NCBI GenBank assembly: GCA_020845475.1
Contig: JADLFN010000041.1
Span: 1-59,388, forward strand
Direction of reading: 5' to 3'
Source of the DNA: Planctomycetota bacterium
Lineage (GTDB): Bacteria; Planctomycetota; UBA8742; UBA2392
Length of the DNA: 59,388 nucleotides
Made by a program: the position numbers and the translations under genes. The notes beneath the pieces are model-generated. The model was given only the letters and a program-made list of their open reading frames with translations, was not told the DNA's origin and made no database searches. This document shows, one piece after another, positions 35,074-42,627 of the stretch (its first letter is position 1; each line of letters starts with the position of its first letter).

Positions 35074-35240
35074 GGATAGAGATGGGCGCGGGTCGTTGAA
35101 CCCGCGCCGCAGTGGCACCTCCCCGTTTTGCCTGCTCCGGGCAAGACGGGCGAAGACCGAGGGGTGCAGGAGTGCCGGCCAACGCCGGCGCATCCGCAGG
35201 AATGGGCAAGCAGCCCGCGACGGAGCAAATAGAGGAAGCA
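35074..35240 (+). promoter_or_regulatory. Structured leader before rpsF
   Basis: The 167-base gap can fold. CCCGTTTTGCC near 35121 pairs with GGCAAGACGGG near 35138, with one G-T pair, around a short loop. A second small stem (TGCCGG/CCGGCGCA) lies near 35173-35192. The position directly before the S6 gene fits an autoregulatory leader such as the known S6:S18-binding mRNA motif, but I could not match that motif with certainty. AGAGGA before the rpsF start is the ribosome binding site. Confidence 0.35.
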
Positions 35241-35630
35241 ATGGCCGACGAAATTACCAGGCTTTACGAGGGGTTGTTCATTGTCGATCCCGCGTTTGCC
35301 AACAAGGATGAAGCCGGCGCGGTGGCGATGATTCAAGGCCTGCTGGAAAAGCACGGCGCCACGGTGATCCGCTGTGAAAAGTGGGCCGAGCAGAAACTCG
35401 CCTACGAAATCCGCAAGAACAAGCGCGGCGCGTACATGCTGGCCGCGTTCAAGGTTGATCCGCTGAAGGTGAGCGAAATCGAGCTGGAATGCCGCCTGAC
35501 CGAGCGCATCATGCGCTATCTGCTGGTGAACCGTAACGGCATCCCGCTGGAGAAATGGTTCAAGAAGTACGAGCCGGTGAAGCAGGAGAAGCGCGACAGG
35601 CCCACGGAAATTGTTGTGCCCCAGATGTAA
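35241..35630 (+). CDS. rpsF: Ribosomal protein bS6
   Basis: The 129-residue product is the small-subunit protein S6, which pairs with S18 on the platform of the 30S subunit. The ferredoxin-like fold is evident from YEGLFIVDPAFANKDE, VIRCEKWAEQKLAYEIRKNKRGAYMLAAFKVDP and the C-terminal RLTERIMRYLLVNRNG. The start at 35241 follows AGAGGA; the open frame reaches 129 bases further upstream but with no conserved sequence. It is followed by ssb and rpsR in the standard bacterial order. Confidence 0.96.
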   Translation: MADEITRLYEGLFIVDPAFANKDEAGAVAMIQGLLEKHGATVIRCEKWAEQKLAYEIRKNKRGAYMLAAFKVDPLKVSEIELECRLTERIMRYLLVNRNGIPLEKWFKKYEPVKQEKRDRPTEIVVPQM

Positions 35631-35675
35631 GGAGTGGGGCGCACGGACATTGGCAGTGACTGAGCAAGGACGGAC

Positions 35676-36161
35676 ATGATCACGCTGAACAAGGTGTTCC
35701 TTGTGGGGAACCTGGCGCGCGATCCCGATTTGCGGCATACGCCCTCGGGAACGTCGGTCACGGAATTCCGGCTGGCGGTGAGCGACAGTTACACCACCAG
35801 CACCGGCGAGAAACATGACCGCACCTGCTTCATTGACGTGGTGAGCTGGCGCAAACTGGCGGAAAGCTGCGCGGAGTATCTGAAAAAGGGCTCACCGGTG
35901 TTTGTCGAGGGCAGGCTCGAGCAGGACACGTGGGAAACCAGCGACGGGCAGAAACGTTCGCGCATCCGCGTGGTGGCCTACAGCGTGCAGTTCATCCGCC
36001 GCGAGGTCGAGCGCAGCGCATCAGGACGCCACTTCCGCGTGGTGGAGCAGGGCGGAGAAACGATCACCGACGCGCCCAGCGGCGGAGATCTGGCGCCGCC
36101 GCCGGACGAAAACGGCGAGCGCGCCCCGATTGAAGACGTGGGCGACGACGTAAACTTGTAA
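35676..36161 (+). CDS. ssb: Single-stranded DNA-binding protein
   Basis: SSB protects single-stranded DNA in replication and repair. The 161-residue product has the OB-fold in its first ~110 residues (LNKVFLVGNLARDPDLRHTPSG, FIDVVSWRKLAESCAEYLKKGSPVFVEGRL, DGQKRSRIRVVAYSVQFI). The linker is acidic. The C-terminal end is DVGDDVNL rather than the canonical DDDIPF, so the hydrophobic end that recruits partner proteins is altered. It lies between rpsF and rpsR, as in many bacteria. The ATG at 35676 has AAGGACGG upstream. Confidence 0.95.
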   Translation: MITLNKVFLVGNLARDPDLRHTPSGTSVTEFRLAVSDSYTTSTGEKHDRTCFIDVVSWRKLAESCAEYLKKGSPVFVEGRLEQDTWETSDGQKRSRIRVVAYSVQFIRREVERSASGRHFRVVEQGGETITDAPSGGDLAPPPDENGERAPIEDVGDDVNL

Positions 36162-36229
36162 AGGACGAGATTCGAGGATCGAAGTTCGGGGTTCGAAAAC
36201 CCGATACACGAAACACGAAAGAGAAAACC
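36162..36229. repeat. Intergenic TTCGA / CACGAAA word repeat
   Basis: The short gap between ssb and rpsR contains TTCG words at 36171, 36185 and 36192 and CACGAAACACGAAA near 36207-36220. GGTTCGAAAACC resembles a tRNA T-arm, but no tRNA fold fits around it. The second word links it with the CACGAAGC repeats in the gap after rpsR. Confidence 0.5.
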
Positions 36230-36520
36230 ATGCCACGCATGCAGAACGTTCAGCAGCAGCGCCTTTCGGCGAAAGAACTGAAGAAGAAGAAGAAGAAAAA
36301 GAAGGCGCGTATGCTCGCGCCCGTGCCCAGCAAGCTGGCCAAGGAGCAGAAGCACTTCATCGACTACAAGGACATCGAGACGCTCTCGAAGTTCACCTCG
36401 GGCGTGGGCAAGCTGCTTTCGCGCAAGCGCGCCGGCACCAACGCCCGCGAGCAGCAGATGGTGCGCGAGGCCGTCAAGCTTTCGCGCTTTATGGCGCTTT
36501 TGCCGTACGTGTCGAAGTAA
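36230..36520 (+). CDS. rpsR: Ribosomal protein bS18
   Basis: The 96-residue product pairs with S6 in the 30S subunit. The core reads DYKDIETLSKFTSGVGKLLSRKRAGTNAREQQMVREAVKLSRFMALLPYV, which matches bS18 throughout. The N-terminus is unusual: a run of eight lysines (residues 18-25), coded almost only by AAG triplets with one AAA. There are no zinc-binding cysteines, so it is the zinc-free form. The flanking gaps hold hairpin-forming short-word repeats. Confidence 0.95.
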   Translation: MPRMQNVQQQRLSAKELKKKKKKKKARMLAPVPSKLAKEQKHFIDYKDIETLSKFTSGVGKLLSRKRAGTNAREQQMVREAVKLSRFMALLPYVSK

Positions 36521-36531
36521 GTGTCAGAGAC

Positions 36532-36616
36532 CGTGTTTCGTGGCTCGTGTTCCGTGCTTCGGCAAAGCCGAAGCCAGGCCGCCGCGAAACACGAAGCACG
36601 GAACACGAAGCACGAT
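36532..36616. repeat. Intergenic hairpin of CACGAAGC words
   Basis: TCGTGTTCCGTGCTTCG (36545-36561) pairs exactly with CGAAGCACGGAACACGA (36592-36608), a 17-base stem, with further related words on both outer sides (36532 onward and up to 36614). The loop contains a small GGC/GCC stem of its own. It lies between rpsR and rplI, within a likely single transcript, and has no T-tract. Confidence 0.8.
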
Positions 36617-36630
36617 ATACGGGGTGAACT

Positions 36631-37083
36631 ATGAAACTGCTTCTTCGTGAATCCATCCGCGGGCTGGGCAAGCGCGGCGAAATCGTTGACGTCACCAACG
36701 GCTACGGCCGCAACTACCTGATGCCGCAGGGCCTGGCCATGGAGGCCACGCAGGACAACCTCAAGCGCCTGGAGAACGAAAAGCGCTCCTACGACGCGCG
36801 CCAGGGCAAGATGAAGGAGAAGGCCCTCGAGATCGCCGAGGCCGTGTCCAAAGTCCAGCTCACCATCCCCATGCGCGCGAGCGCCGAGGGCCACCTGTTC
36901 GGCAGCGTAACGCCGCACACGATCGTGGACGCCTTCAAGCGCGAGAACATCGAACTCAAGGCCGCCCAGATCGAGCTCGACAACGACCACATCCGCGAAC
37001 TCGGCACCTACAGCTTCAAGATCCGCCTCCACGAAGAGGTCGAGGTTCCAAGCCGCGCCTGGGTCGTCGCCGCCAAGGAATAG
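36631..37083 (+). CDS. rplI: Ribosomal protein bL9
   Basis: The 150-residue product is large-subunit protein L9, which binds 23S rRNA near the L1 stalk. Its N-terminal domain (MKLLLRESIRGLGKRGEIVDVTNGYGRNYLMPQGLA) carries the family signature, followed by the long helix (about 42-75) and the C-terminal domain ending GTYSFKIRLHEEVEV. The length is normal. It is the last ribosomal gene of the rplY-rpsF-ssb-rpsR-rplI set. An imperfect hairpin follows that could end the transcript. Confidence 0.97.
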   Translation: MKLLLRESIRGLGKRGEIVDVTNGYGRNYLMPQGLAMEATQDNLKRLENEKRSYDARQGKMKEKALEIAEAVSKVQLTIPMRASAEGHLFGSVTPHTIVDAFKRENIELKAAQIELDNDHIRELGTYSFKIRLHEEVEVPSRAWVVAAKE

Positions 37084-37095
37084 CCAGCTTCCAAA

Positions 37096-37145
37096 ATCGC
37101 CACGAAAGCACGAGAACACAAAACGGTTTTCGTGCTTTTGTGTTT
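37096..37145. repeat. Imperfect hairpin after rplI, ACGAAAGCAC type
   Basis: CACGAAAGCACGAGAACACAAAAC is followed by TTTTCGTGCTTTTGTGTTTTCG, which pairs with it over about 20 positions if G-T pairs are allowed. The T-rich right side could act as a terminator for the ribosomal operon. The words (CACGAAAGC, AACACAAAA) resemble those in the rpsR-rplI gap. Confidence 0.55.
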
Positions 37146-37228
37146 TCGCGGGCCAGATTCATCGGGATGACGGAACGCGGCTGGTTCGTATGCTGGTCTC
37201 CAGCCTTCGGGCTTAGAAAGCAGGGTGT

Positions 37229-38062
37229 TTGGCGATTCCTGATGTCATTCGTGTGCTCTGTCTGGGCGACCTGGTGGGTCGGCCGGGCCGGCGTGTTTTG
37301 CGTGAGTGTCTGGCCGCCGTTCGCGCTGAGCATTCGATCGACTTCGTGATCTGCAACGTCGAGAACGCCACCAACGGCGCCGGCACGCGGCCCAAAGAGG
37401 CCGATGAGATCCTCGCGACAGGCGTGGATTGCATGACCAACGGCGACCACATCGTTGATCATCCGGAGATTTACGACTATCTGGCGCGCGAGCCGCGCCT
37501 TTTGCGCCCGGTGAACTACCCGCTGCTGGGCAAGGGCGCGCACGTTTATGCGATCGCTCAGGGACGCGCGGCCGGCGTGAAGGTGGGCGTGGTTTGCGTG
37601 TGCGGGCAGGTGTTCATGAAGGCGCCGCCGAACACGCAGCCGGCGTTCATGGCGATCGAGCCCAACGTGAAGCGCCTGCGCGATGAAACGGCGATTATCT
37701 TTGTCGATGTCCATACCGAGGCCACCAGCGAGAAAGTGGCCATGGGCTGGTTCCTCGACGGAAAAGTTTCCGGCGTGTTCGGAACGCACACGCATGTGCA
37801 GACGGCGGATGCGCAGGTGCTGCCGCAGGGCACGGGCTATATCACCGATCTCGGCATGACGGGCCCGCACCTGGGCGTGATCGGCCGCGACAAGGACATG
37901 GTCGTCGAGCGCTTCGTGACGGGTGAGCGGCGCTTTTTGAAAGTCGCGAACGACTGGAACCGCATGAACGGCGCGATTTTTGATGTGGAGACAGCGAGCG
38001 GCAAGTGCCGCAACGTATCGCTTTTCAGCCACCAGCTTCAAGCCGCGCCGGAAGAGGAGTAG
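37229..38062 (+). CDS. ymdB: YmdB-type metallophosphoesterase
   Basis: Family members are dimetal phosphodiesterases; Bacillus YmdB acts on 2',3'-cyclic nucleotides and influences biofilm and RNA turnover. The 277-residue product shows GDLVGRPGR, NVENATNGAG, the histidine motif NGDHIVDH, DVHTEATSEKVAMG and the C-terminal GTHTHVQTAD. In most relatives the third motif is GNHxWD. Here the Asn is Asp and the Trp is Val, which may change metal binding. The best start is a TTG at 37229 with AGGG four bases upstream; no ATG is in position. It lies after rplI, separated by the hairpin. Confidence 0.88.
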   Translation: MAIPDVIRVLCLGDLVGRPGRRVLRECLAAVRAEHSIDFVICNVENATNGAGTRPKEADEILATGVDCMTNGDHIVDHPEIYDYLAREPRLLRPVNYPLLGKGAHVYAIAQGRAAGVKVGVVCVCGQVFMKAPPNTQPAFMAIEPNVKRLRDETAIIFVDVHTEATSEKVAMGWFLDGKVSGVFGTHTHVQTADAQVLPQGTGYITDLGMTGPHLGVIGRDKDMVVERFVTGERRFLKVANDWNRMNGAIFDVETASGKCRNVSLFSHQLQAAPEEE

Positions 38063-38119
38063 GGCGGCAATTGCTGAAAGAGCGAAACGAGCAGGGCGAA
38101 AGCCACGGCAAAAGCCACC

Positions 38120-38195
38120 CACAGATGGCACAGATTCACACAGATAAGAAATCAGGCTTCGTGAATCTGTGAGCATCTGCGCCATCTGTGTTTTT
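38120..38195. terminator. CACAGAT hairpin with T-tract
   Basis: CACAGAT is repeated at 38120, 38129 and 38139, and the reverse-complement ATCTGTG words at about 38165 and 38184 allow a long imperfect stem. Five T residues (38191-38195) follow at once, so it can work as an intrinsic terminator for ymdB. The same 9-10 base period is found in the other short-word repeats here. Confidence 0.65.
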
Positions 38196-38323
38196 CGGTT
38201 GCCTTGCCATTCGGCTGACGTCCCGAATCCTGGCTGTAATAGAAAGTTCGCCATTGCGATTTGGAATAATCGGCACAAACTGTGTCGAACTACGGGCAGC
38301 ACTTCGATCTCCAGGGGGAATCC

Positions 38324-40180
38324 ATGCGCATATTGCTGGCACTTCTATGCCTCGCGGCAAGCTCGCTTTCGGCCGCCACGTTTACGGTTGCCAACGTGAG
38401 TGACTCGGGCACGGGTTCGCTGCGCGACGCGATCACGCAGGCCAACGCGCTGGCGGGCGACGACATCATCAACTTCGGGCCCGGCGTCACGGGCACGATT
38501 ACGTTGTCCAGCACGCTGCCGCAGATCACGCAGGCCGGCGGCGTGTTGACGATCAACGGGCCGGGGCGCTCGCTGCTCACGATTTCGGGCAACGGCAACG
38601 TGCAGATTCTTGATACAGGGCTCGCGGCCTGGCTGAACCTCAACCGCCTGACGCTGACCAGCGGGCGCGCCGCGGTGACGGGCAGCGACGCCAGCGGCGG
38701 CGCAATCTACTCGCGCGGCACGCTGGTGATCTACGACGTCGAGATCACCAATTGCAGCGCGGTGTGCCCGGCCTCGACAACGGGCAACGGCGGCAGCGCC
38801 TATGGCGGCGCGATTTTCCATCAGCCGGTGATCGCCAACCTGAGCATCACCAATTCGCGCATCGCCGGCTGTCTGACTCAGGGCGGGGCGACGTCGTTCG
38901 CGGGCGCGACCGCGGGCTCCTCTAATGGCGGCGCCATTTGCGCCCTCGCGGGCTCGCTGCTCCTCACGCAAGTGACCATCGAGAATTGTCAGGCCAACGG
39001 CGGCACGGGCACGGGCACAAACTGCAACGGCGGCGCGGCCCGCGGCGGCGCGATTTACGCGGATGTCGTCAGCAGCCTGGTTGATTGCGTGCTCACGAAC
39101 AACGACAGCGCCGGCGGCAACGGCTCGGGCACGGGCACAAACGCCGCCGCAAGCGGAGGCGGCATCTATGGCGGCAACAGTCTTACCCTCAATCGCAGCA
39201 CCATCGAGCAATGCGACGCCTTTGGCGGCATCAGCGGCACCGGCGGCGGCGTGGCGATTGTGGGCGGCCCGGCGGCGCCGCCCACGGTTGATATTCAGGA
39301 TACGTTGATCGACACCTGCACCTGCGCCTCCAGCGGTACGGGTTCTGCGTCCTTCGGCGGCGGGCTGTTCTCGGAGTTTGAAACCACCGTCGCGCACACG
39401 CAGGTGACGGGCTGCTCGGCGACCTCCGGCAACAACGCGCAGGGCGGCGGCGCCTACTTTGCTTCGAGCGGCGCGAACACCGTGACAACCTCGACCTTTG
39501 ACACCAACGTCAATGGCGGCGTCGTTGCGGCCGCGGGCACGATCACGTTCACCAATTGCACATTCAGCGGCAACACCGGCGCAGCCGGCAGCGGCATCGC
39601 CTGCACGGGCGCCATTGTCACGGTCACGTACAGCACCGTCACTGCCAACGCCTCGACGAGCGCCTATGCAGGCGGCGTGTTCAACAGCGGCGGCACGATC
39701 ACGCTCGTGGGCTGCATCGTCGCGGCCAACACCAGCACCACCGGCGGCCCCGATATCGGCGGCACCGTGGCCAACGGCGGCAACAACCTCATCGGCGTGC
39801 AAGACGCGGCTATGGCCTTCGTCAACAACGCCAACGGCTGCAAGGTTGGGTCGGTCGGAACGCCGCTCGTGCCATTGCTTGGGCCGCTCACAAACAACGG
39901 TGGCAAGACACCCACGCACGCGCTTTTGGCCGGCAGCCCGGCTATCAATGCGGGCGGCACGGCGGGCGTGCCTTCTACGGACCAGCGCGACGCCCCGCGC
40001 GACCAGGGCGTGGCCGATATGGGCAGCTACGAGTTCGGCGCAACTCCGCCCAATACCGGCGGCCAGGCCGGCGGCGAAGGCGACGGCCGTTGCAGCGCAA
40101 GCGAGAGCGCAAACTGGTTCTGGGCGCTGCTCGTACTGGCGTTGGCTGGAACAATGGCGCTCCGGCGCCGCACGGCCTAA
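38324..40180 (+). CDS. Exported beta-helix protein with C-terminal sorting-type tail
   Basis: The 618-residue product starts at 38324 behind AGGGGGAA. A signal peptide (about 1-17) is followed by FTVANVSDSGTGSLRDAITQAN, the usual opening of right-handed beta-helix proteins of the choice-of-anchor Q / polymorphic outer-membrane type. Then come many Gly/Asn/Thr-rich rungs with SGGAIY-, GGAICA- and GGGIYGG-type repeats, and the INAGGTAGVPSTDQRDAPRD closing segment. The end has a Gly-rich linker, GRCSAS, a hydrophobic helix (FWALLVLALAGTMAL) and RRRTA. This tripartite end resembles the CTERM sorting signals with a Cys before the helix. I infer a surface-anchored adhesin or structural protein. Confidence 0.82.
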   Translation: MRILLALLCLAASSLSAATFTVANVSDSGTGSLRDAITQANALAGDDIINFGPGVTGTITLSSTLPQITQAGGVLTINGPGRSLLTISGNGNVQILDTGLAAWLNLNRLTLTSGRAAVTGSDASGGAIYSRGTLVIYDVEITNCSAVCPASTTGNGGSAYGGAIFHQPVIANLSITNSRIAGCLTQGGATSFAGATAGSSNGGAICALAGSLLLTQVTIENCQANGGTGTGTNCNGGAARGGAIYADVVSSLVDCVLTNNDSAGGNGSGTGTNAAASGGGIYGGNSLTLNRSTIEQCDAFGGISGTGGGVAIVGGPAAPPTVDIQDTLIDTCTCASSGTGSASFGGGLFSEFETTVAHTQVTGCSATSGNNAQGGGAYFASSGANTVTTSTFDTNVNGGVVAAAGTITFTNCTFSGNTGAAGSGIACTGAIVTVTYSTVTANASTSAYAGGVFNSGGTITLVGCIVAANTSTTGGPDIGGTVANGGNNLIGVQDAAMAFVNNANGCKVGSVGTPLVPLLGPLTNNGGKTPTHALLAGSPAINAGGTAGVPSTDQRDAPRDQGVADMGSYEFGATPPNTGGQAGGEGDGRCSASESANWFWALLVLALAGTMALRRRTA

Positions 40181-40186
40181 GCGTGG

Positions 40187-40218
40187 AAAAAAACCGCCCC
40201 GGCATTCCGGGGCGGTTT
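40187..40218. terminator. Bidirectional terminator between convergent genes
   Basis: AAACCGCCCCGG (40191-40202) and CCGGGGCGGTTT (40207-40218) form a perfect 12-base stem with loop CATT. A tracts on the left (from 40187) and T residues on the right let it serve both the beta-helix gene and the opposite def gene. Confidence 0.93.
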
Positions 40219-40223
40219 CATTT

Positions 40224-40760
40224 TCAACTCACCACGCGCTCTTTGGGCCGCGTGCGTTCTTTATAGGCGCGGCGCAGGTTGTCGATGTCCTTGCGCACCT
40301 TGACGAATTCCGCAGGCTCGATGTCCTCGAGGAAAACCTTGCCGTCGAGGTGCTCCAGCTCGTGCAGAAATGCGCGTGCCAGCAGGCCTTCGCCCGTGAC
40401 TTCGAACCATTTGCCGTGAACGTCCTGGGCGCGCATGGTCACGGTCTTGGGGCGCTTTTTCTGCACGAAGATGCCGGGGAAACTCAGGCAGCCTTCGTCG
40501 CCGCACTGTTCACCCTCGACGCTTACCACAACGGGATTGATCAGCGCCAGCTCGGTCTCCGGCGGCTGCTCTTTGCCGCAGTTCACGACGTAGATTCTCT
40601 GGCTGATGCCGACCTGAGGCGCGGCCAGACCCACACCCTTGCTCTGGTACATGGTCAGGAACATCTCCTCGACGAGCTGCGCCAGGCGGGGCCCGAAATC
40701 CGTAACCGGCTTGGCGGGGGTCGTGAGGACGGGGTCGGGATATCGAACAATGGTCAGCAA
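40224..40760 (-). CDS. def: Peptide deformylase
   Basis: Deformylase removes the formyl group from the first methionine of new proteins, using Fe2+ or Zn2+. The 178-residue product has the three motifs GVGLAAPQ, EGCLSFPG and HELEHLDG, which give the Cys and two His ligands and the catalytic Glu. A charged C-terminal tail (about 30 residues, KERTRPKERVV) follows the catalytic helix. I start it at the TTG at 40760 because AGGAGG lies five bases upstream; the open frame continues 20 codons further to another TTG without such a site. It is convergent with the beta-helix gene and divergent from the TPR gene at 40924. Confidence 0.95.
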   Translation of the reverse strand: MLTIVRYPDPVLTTPAKPVTDFGPRLAQLVEEMFLTMYQSKGVGLAAPQVGISQRIYVVNCGKEQPPETELALINPVVVSVEGEQCGDEGCLSFPGIFVQKKRPKTVTMRAQDVHGKWFEVTGEGLLARAFLHELEHLDGKVFLEDIEPAEFVKVRKDIDNLRRAYKERTRPKERVVS

Positions 40761-40923
40761 AGCGGCCTCCTGAGCAGATTCTAGGACGTCTGGCCCGTCT
40801 TGGCTATTCCCCAAACTCAAGAGGGAAAGAGGCTGGCAACTCAGCGTTCAAATGCCACAATCGCCTTCACACCGCCCTTTCAGGGCATAAACTAGAGCTT
40901 GCACCGTTTGGAAGGACCATCTC

Positions 40924-42294
40924 ATGGCCGATGTATCCCGTTTTCTCAGCAAGGCCGATGAAGCCCTGAAGAAGCGCAACTACGACTACGCGATCCAGAT
41001 GTATCGCGAGGCGCTGATCTCCGACCCCGGCAACGCCGAGGCCCGCCGCAATTACCGGCTGGCGCTGGTGCGCAAGTACGACGAACAGGGCTACCCTCGC
41101 TCCCTCTTTGGCGCGCTGGGCGCGATGAAAACCACGGTGATGACCAAGGACCCGCTCAAGACGATCGAGGAGTATGAGAAGATCATCGAGAAGGATCCCA
41201 AGAGCATCAGGTACAACACACGCGTGGCGGAAAACCTTGCAATCCTCAGCCATCACGATGCTTCCGTGGCCGTGCTTGAGTTCGTGTTCAAGAATTGCGA
41301 TGGCGGCAGCAACGACCTGCCCGCGCTGAAATTGCTCGCGCGCGAATATGTGTCGGTCAAGCGCACCAAGGACGCGCAGGCCATCCTGAACAAGGCGCAA
41401 AAGCTCGCGCCCAACGACAAAGACGTGAAAGAGCTCGCCAAGAACATCGCGGCGCAGGGCATGCTCGATTCCGTGGGCAGCGCCAAGAGCTCCTACGAAC
41501 TCGTCAAGAATGCCGGCCAGGCCGCCCAACTGGAAAAGGCGCAGAAACTCGTGCTCGATGCCAACGACATCGACGGCATGATCGGCGTCGAGGAAGAGAA
41601 GCTCAAGGCCAACCCGATGGATCGAAAGGCGATCCGCGAAATCGGCAAGCTGCTTGAGAAGAAAAAGGCCCACGACAAGGCCTACGAGCGCATGATGGCC
41701 TTTGTGCAGGTGGATGCCAGCGCCACCGAAATCGCCGATGAAGCCGCGCTGATCAAGAACCGCGGCTTCGACTACAAGATGGCGGCGTGCCGCCAGAAGG
41801 CGCAGGCCGAGCCGCAGAATGCGCAGGCGTGGCTGCAAAAAGAGCAGCAGTTCGCCACCGCCAAGAAGGAGTTCGGGTTGCAGGAATTCGGCCGCCAGGT
41901 GGAAGCCGCGCCGACGGACATGGACAAACGTTTCCGCTTCGGCCAGGCGCTGATGGATGCCGGGCGCTCGGAGGATGCGTTCAAGCATCTTCAGAAGGCC
42001 AAGGCCAGCCCCAAGCACGCCAAGGCCGTGAACGTGATGATGGCAAACTGCCTGGTGCAGATGAATCGCCTGGAAATGGCGGAACAGCAGTTCACGATTG
42101 CCGAGAAGCTGCTGACGCCCGACGACGCCGATTTGCAGAAGGCGCTCAACTACGCCCGCGCCGATCTGGGCGAGCGCAAGGGCGATTTGATCGGCGCACT
42201 GGAAGGCTTCCGCACGCTGTACCTGGATGATGCTGAATTCCGCGATGTCGAGAAGCGAATCGACGCGCTCAAGAAGAAGCTGGGCCAGGGGTAG
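40924..42294 (+). CDS. TPR-repeat protein
   Basis: The 456-residue cytoplasmic protein has no signal or membrane segment. TPR-like units appear throughout, for example ADEALKKRNYDYAIQMYREALISDPGN (9-35), TIEEYEKIIEKDPKS (80-95) and FRFGQALMDAGRSEDAFKHLQKA (about 338-360). Lys and acidic residues are abundant. I do not recognise a specific family. It begins 163 bases from the divergent def start. The small TPR gene follows three bases after its stop, so the two are an operon and may form one complex. Confidence 0.75.
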   Translation: MADVSRFLSKADEALKKRNYDYAIQMYREALISDPGNAEARRNYRLALVRKYDEQGYPRSLFGALGAMKTTVMTKDPLKTIEEYEKIIEKDPKSIRYNTRVAENLAILSHHDASVAVLEFVFKNCDGGSNDLPALKLLAREYVSVKRTKDAQAILNKAQKLAPNDKDVKELAKNIAAQGMLDSVGSAKSSYELVKNAGQAAQLEKAQKLVLDANDIDGMIGVEEEKLKANPMDRKAIREIGKLLEKKKAHDKAYERMMAFVQVDASATEIADEAALIKNRGFDYKMAACRQKAQAEPQNAQAWLQKEQQFATAKKEFGLQEFGRQVEAAPTDMDKRFRFGQALMDAGRSEDAFKHLQKAKASPKHAKAVNVMMANCLVQMNRLEMAEQQFTIAEKLLTPDDADLQKALNYARADLGERKGDLIGALEGFRTLYLDDAEFRDVEKRIDALKKKLGQG

Positions 42295-42297
42295 AAC

Positions 42298-42615
42298 GTG
42301 GCTGATGCGTTCGAAGAAGGCAAGAAGGAATACGAGACCGGTCGCTGGTCCAAGGCCTTTCGTTACTTCAAGGAATCGCTCAAGGACACCGTGCGCGTCA
42401 GCGAGGTGCGCATCCTCATGGCGCGCTGCCTGCTGGAAATCGGCGAGCCCGAGAAGGCCGAAGCCGAGCTCAAGAACGCCAAGCAGGTGCTCGCCGAAAA
42501 GGACAAGGAAATGCTCCAGGCCTTTGAGGAGGCCTGGCGGCTGCTTCATGACACGCGCCGGCTCACGGCACGCGAACTTGAGGAGCGCCGCCGAAAGGCC
42601 GCAGAAAACAATTAG
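42298..42615 (+). CDS. Small TPR-like protein
   Basis: The 105-residue product starts with GTG at 42298, three bases after the stop of the larger TPR gene. It has about two to three TPR-like helical pairs (FEEGKKEYETGRWSKAFRYFKESL, VRILMARCLLEIGEPEKAEAELKNA) and a basic, Arg-rich C-terminus. No catalytic motif is visible. The tight spacing suggests co-translation with the upstream gene and a shared role as an adaptor. It is followed by the 140-base palindromic element. Confidence 0.7.
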   Translation: MADAFEEGKKEYETGRWSKAFRYFKESLKDTVRVSEVRILMARCLLEIGEPEKAEAELKNAKQVLAEKDKEMLQAFEEAWRLLHDTRRLTARELEERRRKAAENN

Positions 42616-42627
42616 AGCCGCTTGGCA

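Noticed and set aside
36185..36205. Possible tRNA because of GGTTCGAAAACC
   Set aside because: The T-arm-like words repeat in a 7-base pattern and no acceptor, D or anticodon arms fit around them.
38345..39919. 524-codon minus-strand frame opposite the beta-helix gene
   Set aside because: Arg/Ala-rich translation produced by the repeats of the true gene.
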